A program made the position numbers and the translations under genes. Under the pieces are notes generated by a model. The model was given only the letters and a program-made list of their open reading frames with translations, was not told the origin of the DNA and searched no databases. From Fidelibacterota bacterium (GTDB lineage: Bacteria > Bipolaricaulota > Bipolaricaulia > UBA7950 > UBA9294), in assembly GCA_024278395.1 (NCBI GenBank), contig JAJRTG010000081.1, forward strand, positions 1 through 28,961: a stretch of 28,961 bases of DNA, given 5' to 3'. This document shows, piece after piece, positions 8,009-16,289 of the stretch (positions within the stretch are counted from its first letter, which is position 1; each line of letters opens with the position of its first letter).

Positions 8009-10234
8009 CTACTTCCCCCCCTGGCACGGGAGCTTGCACGCCTCGCATGTGCCCGGCACCGCTCCCGGAAGAGGATCGCAGATATCCGTATTGGTGAGCC
8101 AGTAGGCGATGATCGCCTTGAGGGTCTCATAGTCGACCGTCTGACCGCCGGTGCGCGGGACAACTTCATCCTCAAGCCAGAAGGCGATCGCCCGCTGTAC
8201 CTGCTGGAAGGAGATCTTGTTCGACAGGTTGATGTCGATCGTGTCGTTGTCCACGTCCCAGCGCGAGATGGCGACGATCACCGAAAGGACGTCGGTCACA
8301 TCCACCGCCGTATCCCCGGTCACGGTCACGTTCTGACACGGGAGGGCGGAATCGACCACGCCGAACAGGTCGTTGGAGCTGACGTAGCAGGGGTTGTCCG
8401 CCGGCTGTTCGATCGCCTGCGCCTGCGGGACCTCCACCTGATAGATGATCGCCTTCGTCGTTCCCGCTGGAAGCTTGCTCGGGAAGACCCACTCCACCTT
8501 GGACGCCTTATAGGTGAACCCGGCATTGTCGATCGGAGTGACCTTCCAGCCGGTTGGGAGCTGCTCAGCGAGTCCAACGCCGTACAGATCCTGATCAGCG
8601 CTGATCTCCACCTTCACGGTGAACGTGTTCCCCGCCGGGTTGCCGTCCGGGCCGTAGTAGTTGAGGAGGACGTTGTTGCACGGAACCGGCGTGGCGATGG
8701 TGCGCACGGCGGTGATGTTCGCCTGCGGCACCGCCGGAAGCGGATTGTCGACCTCAGTGCAGGTGTACGCGTAGGCCGCCAGCTCCTTCATCGTCTCAAG
8801 ATCGATCGTCGCCCCCTGCGTCCACGGGACCGGCTCGTCATTGCGCCACATCTCGAGCGCCCGCTCCAGCTGGTTCGGGTCGATCTTCTGCGACAAGCGC
8901 AGGTCGATCGTGTCCTCGGTGTCATCCCCAACCCGCGGGACGAGGTGAGCTATCGCCGTCTTGATCGTCAATGCGTCCGTCACCTCGATGTCGCTGTCCC
9001 CCTCCACCGGGATGGAGAGTGATGGGGTCATCGCCTGGAACGTACCGGTAATCTTAAAGCAGGCGGGAAGCGTTGTTGCGATGAGCTGATCGCTCGTCGG
9101 CACGGTCACCTCGTAGGTGATAACCTTGGTCGTACCCGCCTTCACCTGATCGACGAACACCCACTGCACCGTAGCCCGCTTGAACGCGGCGCCGGCGTTT
9201 TCTATCGGCTTTATCTTCCACCCAACCGGGAGGTTCTCCTGCAACCCGACTCCGGCGAGGTCGGTCTCAGACTCGATCCGAACGACCACCTTGAACGTGC
9301 TTCCCGGCAGGGCGGCGACGGTTGAGATCGTCCGCGTCACCTTCACCGCCAGGGCGGATATATCGACGCTGCTCGACGTGCGCCCGGTCGCCCCGTCATT
9401 GTCGGTCACGCGAAGGGTGACGTTCTTAACCCCGCTCGTAGCGTAGGTGTGGGTGACAACGGGATCGGTGGTCTTCTGATCGAAGACCCCGTCGCCGTCG
9501 AAGTCCCATTCATAGCTGACGATCGACCCATCCGGATCGTGGGAAGCGCTGGCGTCGAACGTAACGGGCTCGTTGACGTGCGGCTTGTCCGGCGCGACGG
9601 AGAACGCGGCCACCGGCGGTTCGTTCGGGCTGCCGGAGATGATGATCGGATCGGTCAGATTGAGATCGATCTTCTGCGGAGCGGTCCGGTCACCGGAGAG
9701 GAACTTCACCGCAGTGATCCCGGAGGTGAACTGGGGATAGATGGTCAGCGAGAACTGATCACCAAGAGGCCCGAGGACCATCCCATCGGATTTCCCTTCA
9801 TCCCACGCCCAGGAAACCGTACCGGTCGGCGGGTTCAGCTCCCACGTCTCGCGGAAGTCGACCGGTCCGTCATCCTGCACCTCGAACCCGGCGCCGGCGG
9901 GGACCCCGGAAAGGGAGAACGTGACCGTTCCCGCCGTCCCGTTCGGCCCGCTCAAGAGGACAAACAGGGAGATCGCTCCGGTAGAGGTGTTCCGGTAGAG
10001 GAAGAGGACCGCAGTGTTCGCCTCCTCCAGTCCCGTGTTCGATTGGCTGTCGGTCAGGTTATAGAAACTGGCGGCGTCTCCTGGGCCGGCGAGGGGGAGA
10101 ATCTGTACCTTTTTATCCCCCTGACTGACCGTATAGTACCCTTCCCCTTGCGCGTAGACCGCCGCCTGAAAGATAAGTGCGACGAGTACCAGCAAGAGGG
10201 GAAGGCCATAAGGACCGACCTTAAGAAACTTCAT
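8009..10234 (-). CDS. Exported PKD protein with two dockerin-like modules
   Basis: The preferred start is ATG 10234, which has a near-perfect AAAGGAGGT four bases upstream and gives a standard signal peptide ending at AAVYAQG. The frame stays open upstream to ATG 10333, which also has AAGGAGG at good spacing and would add 33 basic residues. The 741-residue product has an N-terminal beta-rich domain (30-205), one PKD domain (206-295, YEWDFDGDGVFD), then two tandem copies of a sandwich-like domain plus a helical module. Copy A spans about 296-500 and copy B about 506-723. The sandwich copies share motifs such as LPVGWKI/LPTGWKV and AGTTK. The helical modules lie at plus 8735-8980 and 8066-8290, with DTIDL/DTIDI and an AYWLT-like ending. 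A Cys-rich tail (CEACKLPCQGGK) closes the chain. A surface or secreted structural or adhesive role is likely. Confidence 0.88.
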   Translation of the reverse strand: MKFLKVGPYGLPLLLVLVALIFQAAVYAQGEGYYTVSQGDKKVQILPLAGPGDAASFYNLTDSQSNTGLEEANTAVLFLYRNTSTGAISLFVLLSGPNGTAGTVTFSLSGVPAGAGFEVQDDGPVDFRETWELNPPTGTVSWAWDEGKSDGMVLGPLGDQFSLTIYPQFTSGITAVKFLSGDRTAPQKIDLNLTDPIIISGSPNEPPVAAFSVAPDKPHVNEPVTFDASASHDPDGSIVSYEWDFDGDGVFDQKTTDPVVTHTYATSGVKNVTLRVTDNDGATGRTSSSVDISALAVKVTRTISTVAALPGSTFKVVVRIESETDLAGVGLQENLPVGWKIKPIENAGAAFKRATVQWVFVDQVKAGTTKVITYEVTVPTSDQLIATTLPACFKITGTFQAMTPSLSIPVEGDSDIEVTDALTIKTAIAHLVPRVGDDTEDTIDLRLSQKIDPNQLERALEMWRNDEPVPWTQGATIDLETMKELAAYAYTCTEVDNPLPAVPQANITAVRTIATPVPCNNVLLNYYGPDGNPAGNTFTVKVEISADQDLYGVGLAEQLPTGWKVTPIDNAGFTYKASKVEWVFPSKLPAGTTKAIIYQVEVPQAQAIEQPADNPCYVSSNDLFGVVDSALPCQNVTVTGDTAVDVTDVLSVIVAISRWDVDNDTIDINLSNKISFQQVQRAIAFWLEDEVVPRTGGQTVDYETLKAIIAYWLTNTDICDPLPGAVPGTCEACKLPCQGGK

Positions 10235-10358
10235 TGCTACCTCCTTTATCCTTAGCATTCTCTGCGCAATTTTCTGTCTCATAAAAGAGTCCATACCCAC
10301 TCTATCATAAAATCCCGCTTTAGTCTGTAACATCGATCACGATCCTCCTTCCGGCGTC

Positions 10359-10988
10359 TCATAGGGTCACCGCGATCTGGTACAACGCCGTATCGATCGC
10401 CTGCTTGGCCGCCTCCAACGGGTCGGCGGTGAGTAGGGAGAGAAACGGCCGGTCCGTAGAGGTTGCCGAAGTGGCAAATTCAATGTCCCCTTTCGGGCTG
10501 AACACGGTGGCGAACAACCCGACAGTCGCCTCCTTCTGCAGACCAAGGAGGATCCCAAGCGGGCTTAAAAGAAGTTTAAGGGAGTTGTCGGCGAATGAGG
10601 TCGCTCCGAGCAGGAGGAGGGATCTCGCCGGCTGAAAAGAGAGCTGACTCTCCCACCGCACAATGCGGAAGATAATGATATGATCGACGTCAAGGGCGTT
10701 GGCGAGCCGTCGTATCCCTTCCACGGAGAGAGTATTACCGATGTAGGTGTTCGTCGCCCGCTGAGCCTGCATGAGTTCTCCCGTGGAGGAGACCCGCGCG
10801 CCGGTGATAATCGCACCGTGTTGCTGGGCGAAATTCTGGAGGAGCTCCAGATCCGCAGTCGGGACCGGTGCGGCAGCTTGCACGAAGATAGCGATCCTTC
10901 CCCGCTGTCCCATCACCGGCACAACGGCGCTCAGCAGGACTGCCCCCACTACTACCCACAAACTAATCCTGCGCACCTTCGTCAGCAT
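10359..10988 (-). CDS. Exported protein of unknown function, first gene of the PKD operon
   Basis: The 209-residue protein has a clear signal peptide (residues 1-27, ending AVVPVMGQ). The mature part begins GRIAIFVQAA and has an alternating strand/helix pattern: DLELLQNFAQQHGAIITG, IRRLANALDVDHIIIFRIV, then a hydrophobic loop with SLKLLLSPLGILLGL and a beta segment TVGLFATVFSPKGDIEFA. This pattern recalls bacterial envelope proteins of the CsgG/TolB-N type, which sense or build outer-membrane assemblies, but there is no motif that settles it. ATG 10988 is preceded by GGGGAGAG. The stop TGA lies 124 bases before the preferred start of the next gene, whose alternative start is only 25 bases away. 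Treat it as unknown. Confidence 0.72.
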   Translation of the reverse strand: MLTKVRRISLWVVVGAVLLSAVVPVMGQRGRIAIFVQAAAPVPTADLELLQNFAQQHGAIITGARVSSTGELMQAQRATNTYIGNTLSVEGIRRLANALDVDHIIIFRIVRWESQLSFQPARSLLLLGATSFADNSLKLLLSPLGILLGLQKEATVGLFATVFSPKGDIEFATSATSTDRPFLSLLTADPLEAAKQAIDTALYQIAVTL

Positions 10989-11045
10989 ACTCTCCCCACC
11001 ACCCGTTTAGATGTTATTTCTGTGCAGGGAGTCTAGCTATGGAAA

Positions 11046-11091
11046 GACAAAACCGGAAGGAAGGGTGTCGAAGCTTCCCTCCGGGTTTGTC
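11046..11091 (-). terminator. Terminator after rplM
   Basis: On the minus strand an 11-bp stem with one G-T pair (plus 11053-11063 and 11074-11084) and a 10-base loop is followed by TTTTGTCTTT. It sits about 45 bases after the rplM stop. The flanking GACAAA/TTTTGTC bases can extend the stem, so it may work in both directions. It separates the ileS-purA-rplM operon from the exported-protein operon. Confidence 0.85.
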
Positions 11092-11100
11092 TACAGGACC

Positions 11101-11116
11101 GCGGACAAATGTCCGC
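11101..11116. repeat. Short inverted repeat downstream of rplM
   Basis: GCGGACA and TGTCCGC are separated by two A bases. It lies between the rplM stop and the terminator. It could be a small secondary hairpin protecting the mRNA end or a chance palindrome; there is no T-run. Confidence 0.4.
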
Positions 11117-11133
11117 ACAAGGTGCGCCCGCCG

Positions 11134-11577
11134 TTACAGAGAGAGCTCTGTAGGCTGCTGCGCAGTGTGGGGATGGGTCGGACCGGCGTATACCTTGAGC
11201 TTGCGCAGCATCCGGCGGCCGAGCTTCGTCTTCGGGAGCATGCGGCGGACCGCCTCCCGCACCGGCAGTGTCGGACGGCGTTCGATCAGCTTGCGGTACG
11301 GGATCTCCTTCAACCCGCCGATGTATCCGCTGTGCCGCTGGTAGAGCTTCTTATCCCACTTATCTCCCGTGAGGACCACCTTGTCGGCGTTGATCACGAT
11401 CACGTAGTCGCCGGTATCGACGTGTGGGGTGTAGATCGGCTTGTGCTTCCCCTGTAGGATTACCGCGATCTCGCTCGCCAGTCGGCCGAGTCTCTTGCCA
11501 TCGGCATTGACCACGTACCACTTGCGGTCCCAGGTCTTGCCTCTCTCTTCGTTCTTCGCCACGTATGTCCGCTGCAT
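11134..11577 (-). CDS. rplM: 50S ribosomal protein L13
   Basis: L13 is an early-assembling protein of the large ribosomal subunit. The 147-residue length is normal. Diagnostic segments are WYVVNADGKRLGRLASEIA, GDYVIVINADKV, GDKWDKKLYQRHSGYIGGLKE and AVRRMLPKTKLGRRMLRKLKV with the end YAGPTHPHTAQQP. ATG 11577 has AAGGAG six bases upstream. It is the last gene of an ileS-purA-rplM unit. In most bacteria rplM is followed by rpsI (S9); here a terminator follows and no S9 gene is in the window, so the usual pair is split. Confidence 0.98.
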   Translation of the reverse strand: MQRTYVAKNEERGKTWDRKWYVVNADGKRLGRLASEIAVILQGKHKPIYTPHVDTGDYVIVINADKVVLTGDKWDKKLYQRHSGYIGGLKEIPYRKLIERRPTLPVREAVRRMLPKTKLGRRMLRKLKVYAGPTHPHTAQQPTELSL

Positions 11578-11637
11578 CTTGTGCTCCTTGATGAATGTCC
11601 GATTGGAGCGTGATTATAGCCGAGGGGCAATCACCTG

Positions 11638-12900
11638 TCAAAGCAGGGAAATCGTGGCATCCGGCTCCGGCCCGACCGAAACGATACCGATCGGGACTCC
11701 GAGCTCGTCGGAGATGAACTCGAGGTAATCCCGCGCCGCCCGCGGGAGCCCGTCCGGCGACCGCACCGACCGCAGCTCCTCCCCCCAACCGGTGAGGGTT
11801 GTATAGACCGGCGTGCAGCGGGAGAGATCCTCGACGGAGAGCGGGAACCGGATCGTCTCCTCACCGTCGATCCGGTAGGCGCGACAGACTTTGATCTCGT
11901 CCAGGCCGGACAGGACGTCGAGCTTGGTGATCGCCAGCTCGGTCGGATCGTTCAAAGCGACGGCGTGACGCAGCCCGACGAGATCGAGCCAACCGCAGCG
12001 CCGCGGCCGTCCGGTCGTCACCCCGAACTCCCCGCCCATTTTCTGCAGCTTCTCTCCGAGTTCACCTCCGATCTCGGCCGGGAACGGGCCGGCGCCCACC
12101 CTGGTCGTGTACGCCTTGGCCACCCCGATCCTCCGCTCGATCCGCGGGTTGGGGACGCCAATCGCGCCGGGGAGCCCGGCGAACGTGGTCGAGGACGAGG
12201 TGACGTACGGGTAGGTGCCGAAATCGACGTCGAGCAGCGTTCCCTGCGCCCCCTCGAATAGGACCTCCTCCCCGCGGGAAAGCGCCGCGCGGATCGCACC
12301 GGCGGCGTCCCCGATGGACGGAAGGAACGGCGCCGCCACATCGATCAGCTCGGTCGCCATCTTCTCCGGGTCGAGGGCGGAGACCCCGGGAACACCCGGC
12401 CAGGCGCGCTTAAGAAGGTCGATTCGTTGCTCAAGCCGGGCCTGCAACCGGTCCGGGGCGAGGAGGTCGCCGGCGCGGATTCCGACCCGCGCCGCCCGAT
12501 CCCGGTAGGCGGGACCGATCCCGCGGCGGGTCGTCCCGATCGCCTTCCCGCTCCCTTCCAGCTCCTCGAGCAGGCGATGATAGGGGAGGATGAGGTGGGC
12601 GTTCTCCGCGATGATGATCTCCGGACGGGATCCCAGGTGGGCGGAGATCGCGTCGTACTCCTCCCGCAGCACCCGTATGTCGATCACCATCCCGCTCGCC
12701 AGGACGGAGACCGTCCCGGGGTAGAACGCCCCGGCCGGCACCTGATGGGTCCCGAACTTCACTCCCCGATCGATCACCGTGTGGCCGGCGTTCGGCCCGC
12801 CGTTGAACCGGACCACTATCGCCGCGTCGCGGGCGAGGAGGTGGGTGATCTTCCCCTTCCCCTCGTCCCCCCACTGCATCCCGAGGACCGCTGTCGCCAT
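11638..12900 (-). CDS. purA: Adenylosuccinate synthetase
   Basis: PurA makes adenylosuccinate from IMP, aspartate and GTP, the first committed step to AMP. The 420-residue length fits. The N-terminal P-loop is MQWGDEGKGK (residues 8-17), with NGGPNAGHT next carrying the catalytic His. TTRRGIGPAYRD binds IMP, EGAQGTLLDVDFGTYPYVT is the conserved central segment, and TKLDVLSG serves as the guanine-recognition loop. The ATG at 12900 abuts the ileS stop and uses an AAGGAGGGT located in the last codons of ileS, so translation is coupled. rplM follows after 60 bases. Identity is secure. Confidence 0.98.
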   Translation of the reverse strand: MATAVLGMQWGDEGKGKITHLLARDAAIVVRFNGGPNAGHTVIDRGVKFGTHQVPAGAFYPGTVSVLASGMVIDIRVLREEYDAISAHLGSRPEIIIAENAHLILPYHRLLEELEGSGKAIGTTRRGIGPAYRDRAARVGIRAGDLLAPDRLQARLEQRIDLLKRAWPGVPGVSALDPEKMATELIDVAAPFLPSIGDAAGAIRAALSRGEEVLFEGAQGTLLDVDFGTYPYVTSSSTTFAGLPGAIGVPNPRIERRIGVAKAYTTRVGAGPFPAEIGGELGEKLQKMGGEFGVTTGRPRRCGWLDLVGLRHAVALNDPTELAITKLDVLSGLDEIKVCRAYRIDGEETIRFPLSVEDLSRCTPVYTTLTGWGEELRSVRSPDGLPRAARDYLEFISDELGVPIGIVSVGPEPDATISLL

Positions 12901-15900
12901 CTAACCCTCCTTCACCCGTGCGAGGCAGAACTTCATCGGTGCCCCTTCGATCTCCACGGAACCCTCGTACTCGCACCCCGAAGACCCGCCCCGGCTCATC
13001 TCCGTCGCCAAGACCTCGGCGCGGACGAATTCCGCGTTTCGCTCGATGATCCCGCACAGCTCGGGATCGCCGTTGTAGGACAGCCTTATCCGGTCGGTGA
13101 CCTCGAACCCGGCCTCCTTGCGCAGGAGCTGGATGCGATGCACGAGCTCGCGCAGTAGCCCCCTCTCCCGCAGGGCGTCGTCGATCCGGGTATCGAGGAG
13201 GAGGCGCAGCCCGGGCTCGGCGGAGAGGACGAACCCCGCGGGAACCGCTTCGGAGAACTCGACGTCATCCGGGGTGATCTCGACCTCGGTCCCGCCCTCA
13301 AGCTCGGCCGTGACCGTCCCGGCGGCGAGCCGTGCTCGCAGGTCGTCCGGGTCCTGGGCCTCGATCCACTTCGCCGCCGCCGGAGCCGCCTTCCCCAGCC
13401 GCGGGCCGAGGGCGCGGAAGTTGGGAGCGGCGACCGCCTGCATGTGCGGGGCGAGATCGGGCACGAGGACCACGTTCTCCACGTTGAGCTCGGTCTTGAG
13501 CAGTCCCACCACCTCCGGTGGAAGCGCATTCTCCTCGGACGGCGTCTCCACGATCACCCGGGCAAGCGGCTGGCGCACCTTGACCTGGGCCTGATGGCGC
13601 GCCTGGTGACCGAGAGAGGCGATCCGGCGGGCGAGCGCCATCGCGTCCTCCAGCCGTTCGTCGATCAGCCCGGGGTCGGACTGCGGATAGCGGCACAGGT
13701 GCACGCTCTCCGGATCGGCGTCGGTCCGCAGGCGCAGGTAGATTGCCTCGGCGAGGAACGGGACGAACGGGGCGAGGAGCTTGGCCAGATCGATCAGAAC
13801 CCGATACAGAGTCGCATACGCCGCGATCTTGTCCGACCCCATCCCGCCCTTCCAGAACCGGCGCCGCGACGTGCGGATGTACCAGTTGGACAGCTCATCC
13901 ACGAATCTCTCCAGCGCGGCGGTGGCGCTCACCACGTCGTAGGAATCGAGCGCCGCGACCACCGCCCCGGCCGTGGAGGAGAGCCGGGACAGGATCCAAC
14001 GATCGAGCACCGTGGGAGCCCCCCCGCGGTCGCGCGCCGGGTCGAACCCGTCGATCGCGGCGTACAGCGCGAAGAAATCGTAGGAGTTGCGCAGGGTATC
14101 GAGGAACTTGTACAGCGGTTCCTTCACGTCCTCCTCCCCGAGACGCTTCGACTTCCACGGCGCGCTCGACGAATACAGGTACCAGCGCAGGGAATCGGCA
14201 CCGTAGCGGCCGATCAGGTCCCACGGATCGATCACGTTCCCCTTGCTCTTGCTCATCTTGATCCCGTTTTCGTCGAGGCCGAGGCCAGTGACGACGCAGT
14301 TTTTGAACGCGGGTTCGCCGTACAGGATCGTGCTCGTGGCAAGGAGCGTGTAGAACCATCCCCGCGTCTGATCAACTCCCTCGCAGATGAAGTCGGCCGG
14401 GAAGCTCCGCTTGAACTCCTCCTCGTTCTCGAACGGGTAGTGCCATTGGGCGGTGTGCATCGATCCGGAATCGAACCAGGTGTCGATCACGTTCGGGACC
14501 CGGTGCATCGTCCCCCCGCACTTCGGGCAGCGGAGCTCCACCCGGTCGATGTACGGCCGGTGCAGCTCGACCGTGCGCGCCAGCTCGGGATCGAGGGCCC
14601 GGGAGACGAGCTCGTCTCTGCTCCCGACGGATACTATTTCCCCGCACTCGTCGCAGGTCCACAGGTTGAGCGGGGTCCCCCAGTAGCGGTCGCGGGACAG
14701 GGCCCAGTCCTTCAGGTTGGCGAGGAAATCGCCGAGGCGTCCCTCCCCGACGTGCGGCGGATACCAGTTGATCTTGCGGTTGTTCTCGATCAGTTTGTCC
14801 TTGACCGCGGTCGTCCGCACGTACCAGGAGTCCATGGCGTAGTAGAGGAGCGGGGTGTTGCAGCGCCAGCAGAACGGGTAGTCGTGCTCGTACGGGGCGT
14901 AGCGGTAGAGGATCCCGCGCGATTCGAGATCGGCGATGATCTTCTGGTCGGCATCCTTGACGAACGTCCCGGCGCACAGCGGAAACTCCTCGGTGAACCT
15001 GCCGGCCAGGTCGACCGGATGAAAGAACGGAAGCCCCTTCTCCCGGCCGAGGTTGTAGTCGTCCTCCCCGAACGCGGGCGCGGTGTGGACGATCCCGGTC
15101 CCCTCCTCCATGTTCACGAAGTCAGCGGCGTGCACCCGGTAGGCGCGGGGATCATCTATCAGCCGGTACGGGGGGTCGTAGGCGAGCCCGACGAGGTCGG
15201 CCCCGGGAAACTCCCGCACCACTCTGTAGTCGCCGGTGAGCGCGCTTTCCACCAGCTCCTTGGCCAGGATCAGCCGCTCTCCGCCGATCTCCACCTCGAC
15301 GTACGCCGCATCCGGAGCGACCGCGAGCCCGACGTTCGCCGGCAGGGTCCACGGGGTCGTGGTCCAGGTGAGAAGCGAGGTCTTCCCCGCCCGCTCCTGC
15401 TTATACTCCGCATCGGCGTCGGAGACGATCCGCATCCGCACCGAGATCGACGGGTCCTCCACCCGCCGGTAGCCCTGCGCCACCTCGTGCGAGGAGAGCC
15501 CGGTCCCGCAGCGCGGGCAATAGGGAAGGACCTTGTGCCCCCGGTAGAGGAGCCCCTTCTCGTACATCCGGGAGAGCTCCCACCACACGGATTCGATGTA
15601 CTCGTCGGTGTAGGTGACGTAGGCGTTCTCGAGGTCGATCCAGAACCCCATCCGCTCGATCATCCGCTCCCACTCCGACTTGTACTTCCACACCGACTCT
15701 TTGCACTTCTCCACGAATTGCTCCACCCCGTAGGTCTCGATCTCCGGCTTGGAGTTCACCCCGATCTCGCGCTCCACCTCGAGCTCGACCGGGAGACCGT
15801 GCGTGTCCCACCCCCCCTTGCGCGGGACGTAGAACCCCTGCATCGTCTTGTAGCGGGGGAACAGGTCCTTGTACACCCGCGGCATCAGGTGGCCGAAGTG

Positions 15901-16062
15901 GGGCCTGCCGTTCGCCGTCGGCGGCCCCTCGTAGAACACGTAGCGCGGGCCGTCCTTGGTCGCGGAGAGCGACTTCTCGAACGTCTCGTTCTCCTTCCAG
16001 AACTTGAGGACCTCCTCCTCGCGGGAGATCGGATCCTTGGGCAACTTCTCAAATCGATTCAT
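12901..16062 (-). CDS. ileS: Isoleucyl-tRNA synthetase, long eukaryote/archaeal-like type
   Basis: This class I synthetase charges tRNA-Ile and edits misactivated valine. The product has about 1053 residues. The HIGH motif is HFGH at 55-58, in a GRPHFGHLMPRVYKD context. The editing (CP1) domain includes TWTTTPWTLPANVGLAV and GTGIVHTAPAFGEDD, and KMSKS lies at about 602-606 inside ENGIKMSKSKGNVIDP. Cys pairs in CPRCG, CWRCN, CDECGE and CPKCGG could bind zinc. The long C-terminal region with SLGHQARHQAQVKVRQPL is seen in the type 2 enzymes related to eukaryotic and archaeal IleRS, which tend to resist mupirocin (family knowledge; phenotype not shown here). AAGGAG lies six bases before ATG 16062; another ATG sits at 16065. 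It heads the ileS-purA-rplM operon and ends in TAG. Confidence 0.97.
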   Translation of the reverse strand: MNRFEKLPKDPISREEEVLKFWKENETFEKSLSATKDGPRYVFYEGPPTANGRPHFGHLMPRVYKDLFPRYKTMQGFYVPRKGGWDTHGLPVELEVEREIGVNSKPEIETYGVEQFVEKCKESVWKYKSEWERMIERMGFWIDLENAYVTYTDEYIESVWWELSRMYEKGLLYRGHKVLPYCPRCGTGLSSHEVAQGYRRVEDPSISVRMRIVSDADAEYKQERAGKTSLLTWTTTPWTLPANVGLAVAPDAAYVEVEIGGERLILAKELVESALTGDYRVVREFPGADLVGLAYDPPYRLIDDPRAYRVHAADFVNMEEGTGIVHTAPAFGEDDYNLGREKGLPFFHPVDLAGRFTEEFPLCAGTFVKDADQKIIADLESRGILYRYAPYEHDYPFCWRCNTPLLYYAMDSWYVRTTAVKDKLIENNRKINWYPPHVGEGRLGDFLANLKDWALSRDRYWGTPLNLWTCDECGEIVSVGSRDELVSRALDPELARTVELHRPYIDRVELRCPKCGGTMHRVPNVIDTWFDSGSMHTAQWHYPFENEEEFKRSFPADFICEGVDQTRGWFYTLLATSTILYGEPAFKNCVVTGLGLDENGIKMSKSKGNVIDPWDLIGRYGADSLRWYLYSSSAPWKSKRLGEEDVKEPLYKFLDTLRNSYDFFALYAAIDGFDPARDRGGAPTVLDRWILSRLSSTAGAVVAALDSYDVVSATAALERFVDELSNWYIRTSRRRFWKGGMGSDKIAAYATLYRVLIDLAKLLAPFVPFLAEAIYLRLRTDADPESVHLCRYPQSDPGLIDERLEDAMALARRIASLGHQARHQAQVKVRQPLARVIVETPSEENALPPEVVGLLKTELNVENVVLVPDLAPHMQAVAAPNFRALGPRLGKAAPAAAKWIEAQDPDDLRARLAAGTVTAELEGGTEVEITPDDVEFSEAVPAGFVLSAEPGLRLLLDTRIDDALRERGLLRELVHRIQLLRKEAGFEVTDRIRLSYNGDPELCGIIERNAEFVRAEVLATEMSRGGSSGCEYEGSVEIEGAPMKFCLARVKEG

Positions 16063-16100
16063 CATTCTCTCCTTACACAAAGAGCAATTGGCGAATGGAA

Positions 16101-16106
16101 ATTGTA
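16101..16106 (-). promoter_or_regulatory. Probable -10 element of the ileS operon
   Basis: TACAAT on the minus strand (5 of 6 to consensus) lies 38 bases before the ileS start. No good -35 box is found at 16-18 bases. The leader is too short for a T-box. A small 5-bp inverted repeat, GCCCC/GGGGC, lies just upstream at 16126-16140. Confidence 0.4.
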
Positions 16107-16239
16107 ACCGAAAACGCGATGAGACGCCCCTTACCGGGGCACGATAATGTAGATGAGAAGCGGTTGAAAGGCTCGGTCTTCCTTCAGCATCGCAAGATCA
16201 CCCTTCATCTTAGCGCGAGAAAAAGGCCCCGTCAAGCGC

Positions 16240-16258
16240 GCAATTTTCGTATAATTGC
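16240..16258 (+). promoter_or_regulatory. Kinase promoter -10 inside an inverted repeat (possible operator)
   Basis: A perfect TATAAT at 16250-16255 lies 34 bases before the kinase start. It is embedded in the inverted repeat GCAATT-7-AATTGC (16240-16245 and 16253-16258). No -35 consensus is seen 16-18 bases upstream, so an activator may be needed or the palindrome may bind a repressor. The palindrome does not match the lacI-proximal one. Confidence 0.5.
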
Positions 16259-16289
16259 ACTCGGCAACGCGAAGGAGGCGAGGTTCAGT

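Noticed and set aside
5769..8105. 778-codon plus-strand open frame opposite the VWA/PKD gene
   Set aside because: Antisense shadow; the minus frame has a signal peptide and clear domains.
10989..11045. Promoter for the exported-protein operon (TAACAT as -10)
   Set aside because: Only four of six bases match and there is no recognisable -35 at the right distance.
13444..16107. 887-codon plus-strand open frame opposite ileS
   Set aside because: It is the antisense shadow of a GC-rich conserved gene; it is His/Arg/Pro/Val-rich and has no known domain.
16066..16289. T-box riboswitch upstream of ileS
   Set aside because: The likely -10 lies only 38 bases before the gene, and no long specifier-loop or antiterminator structure is visible.
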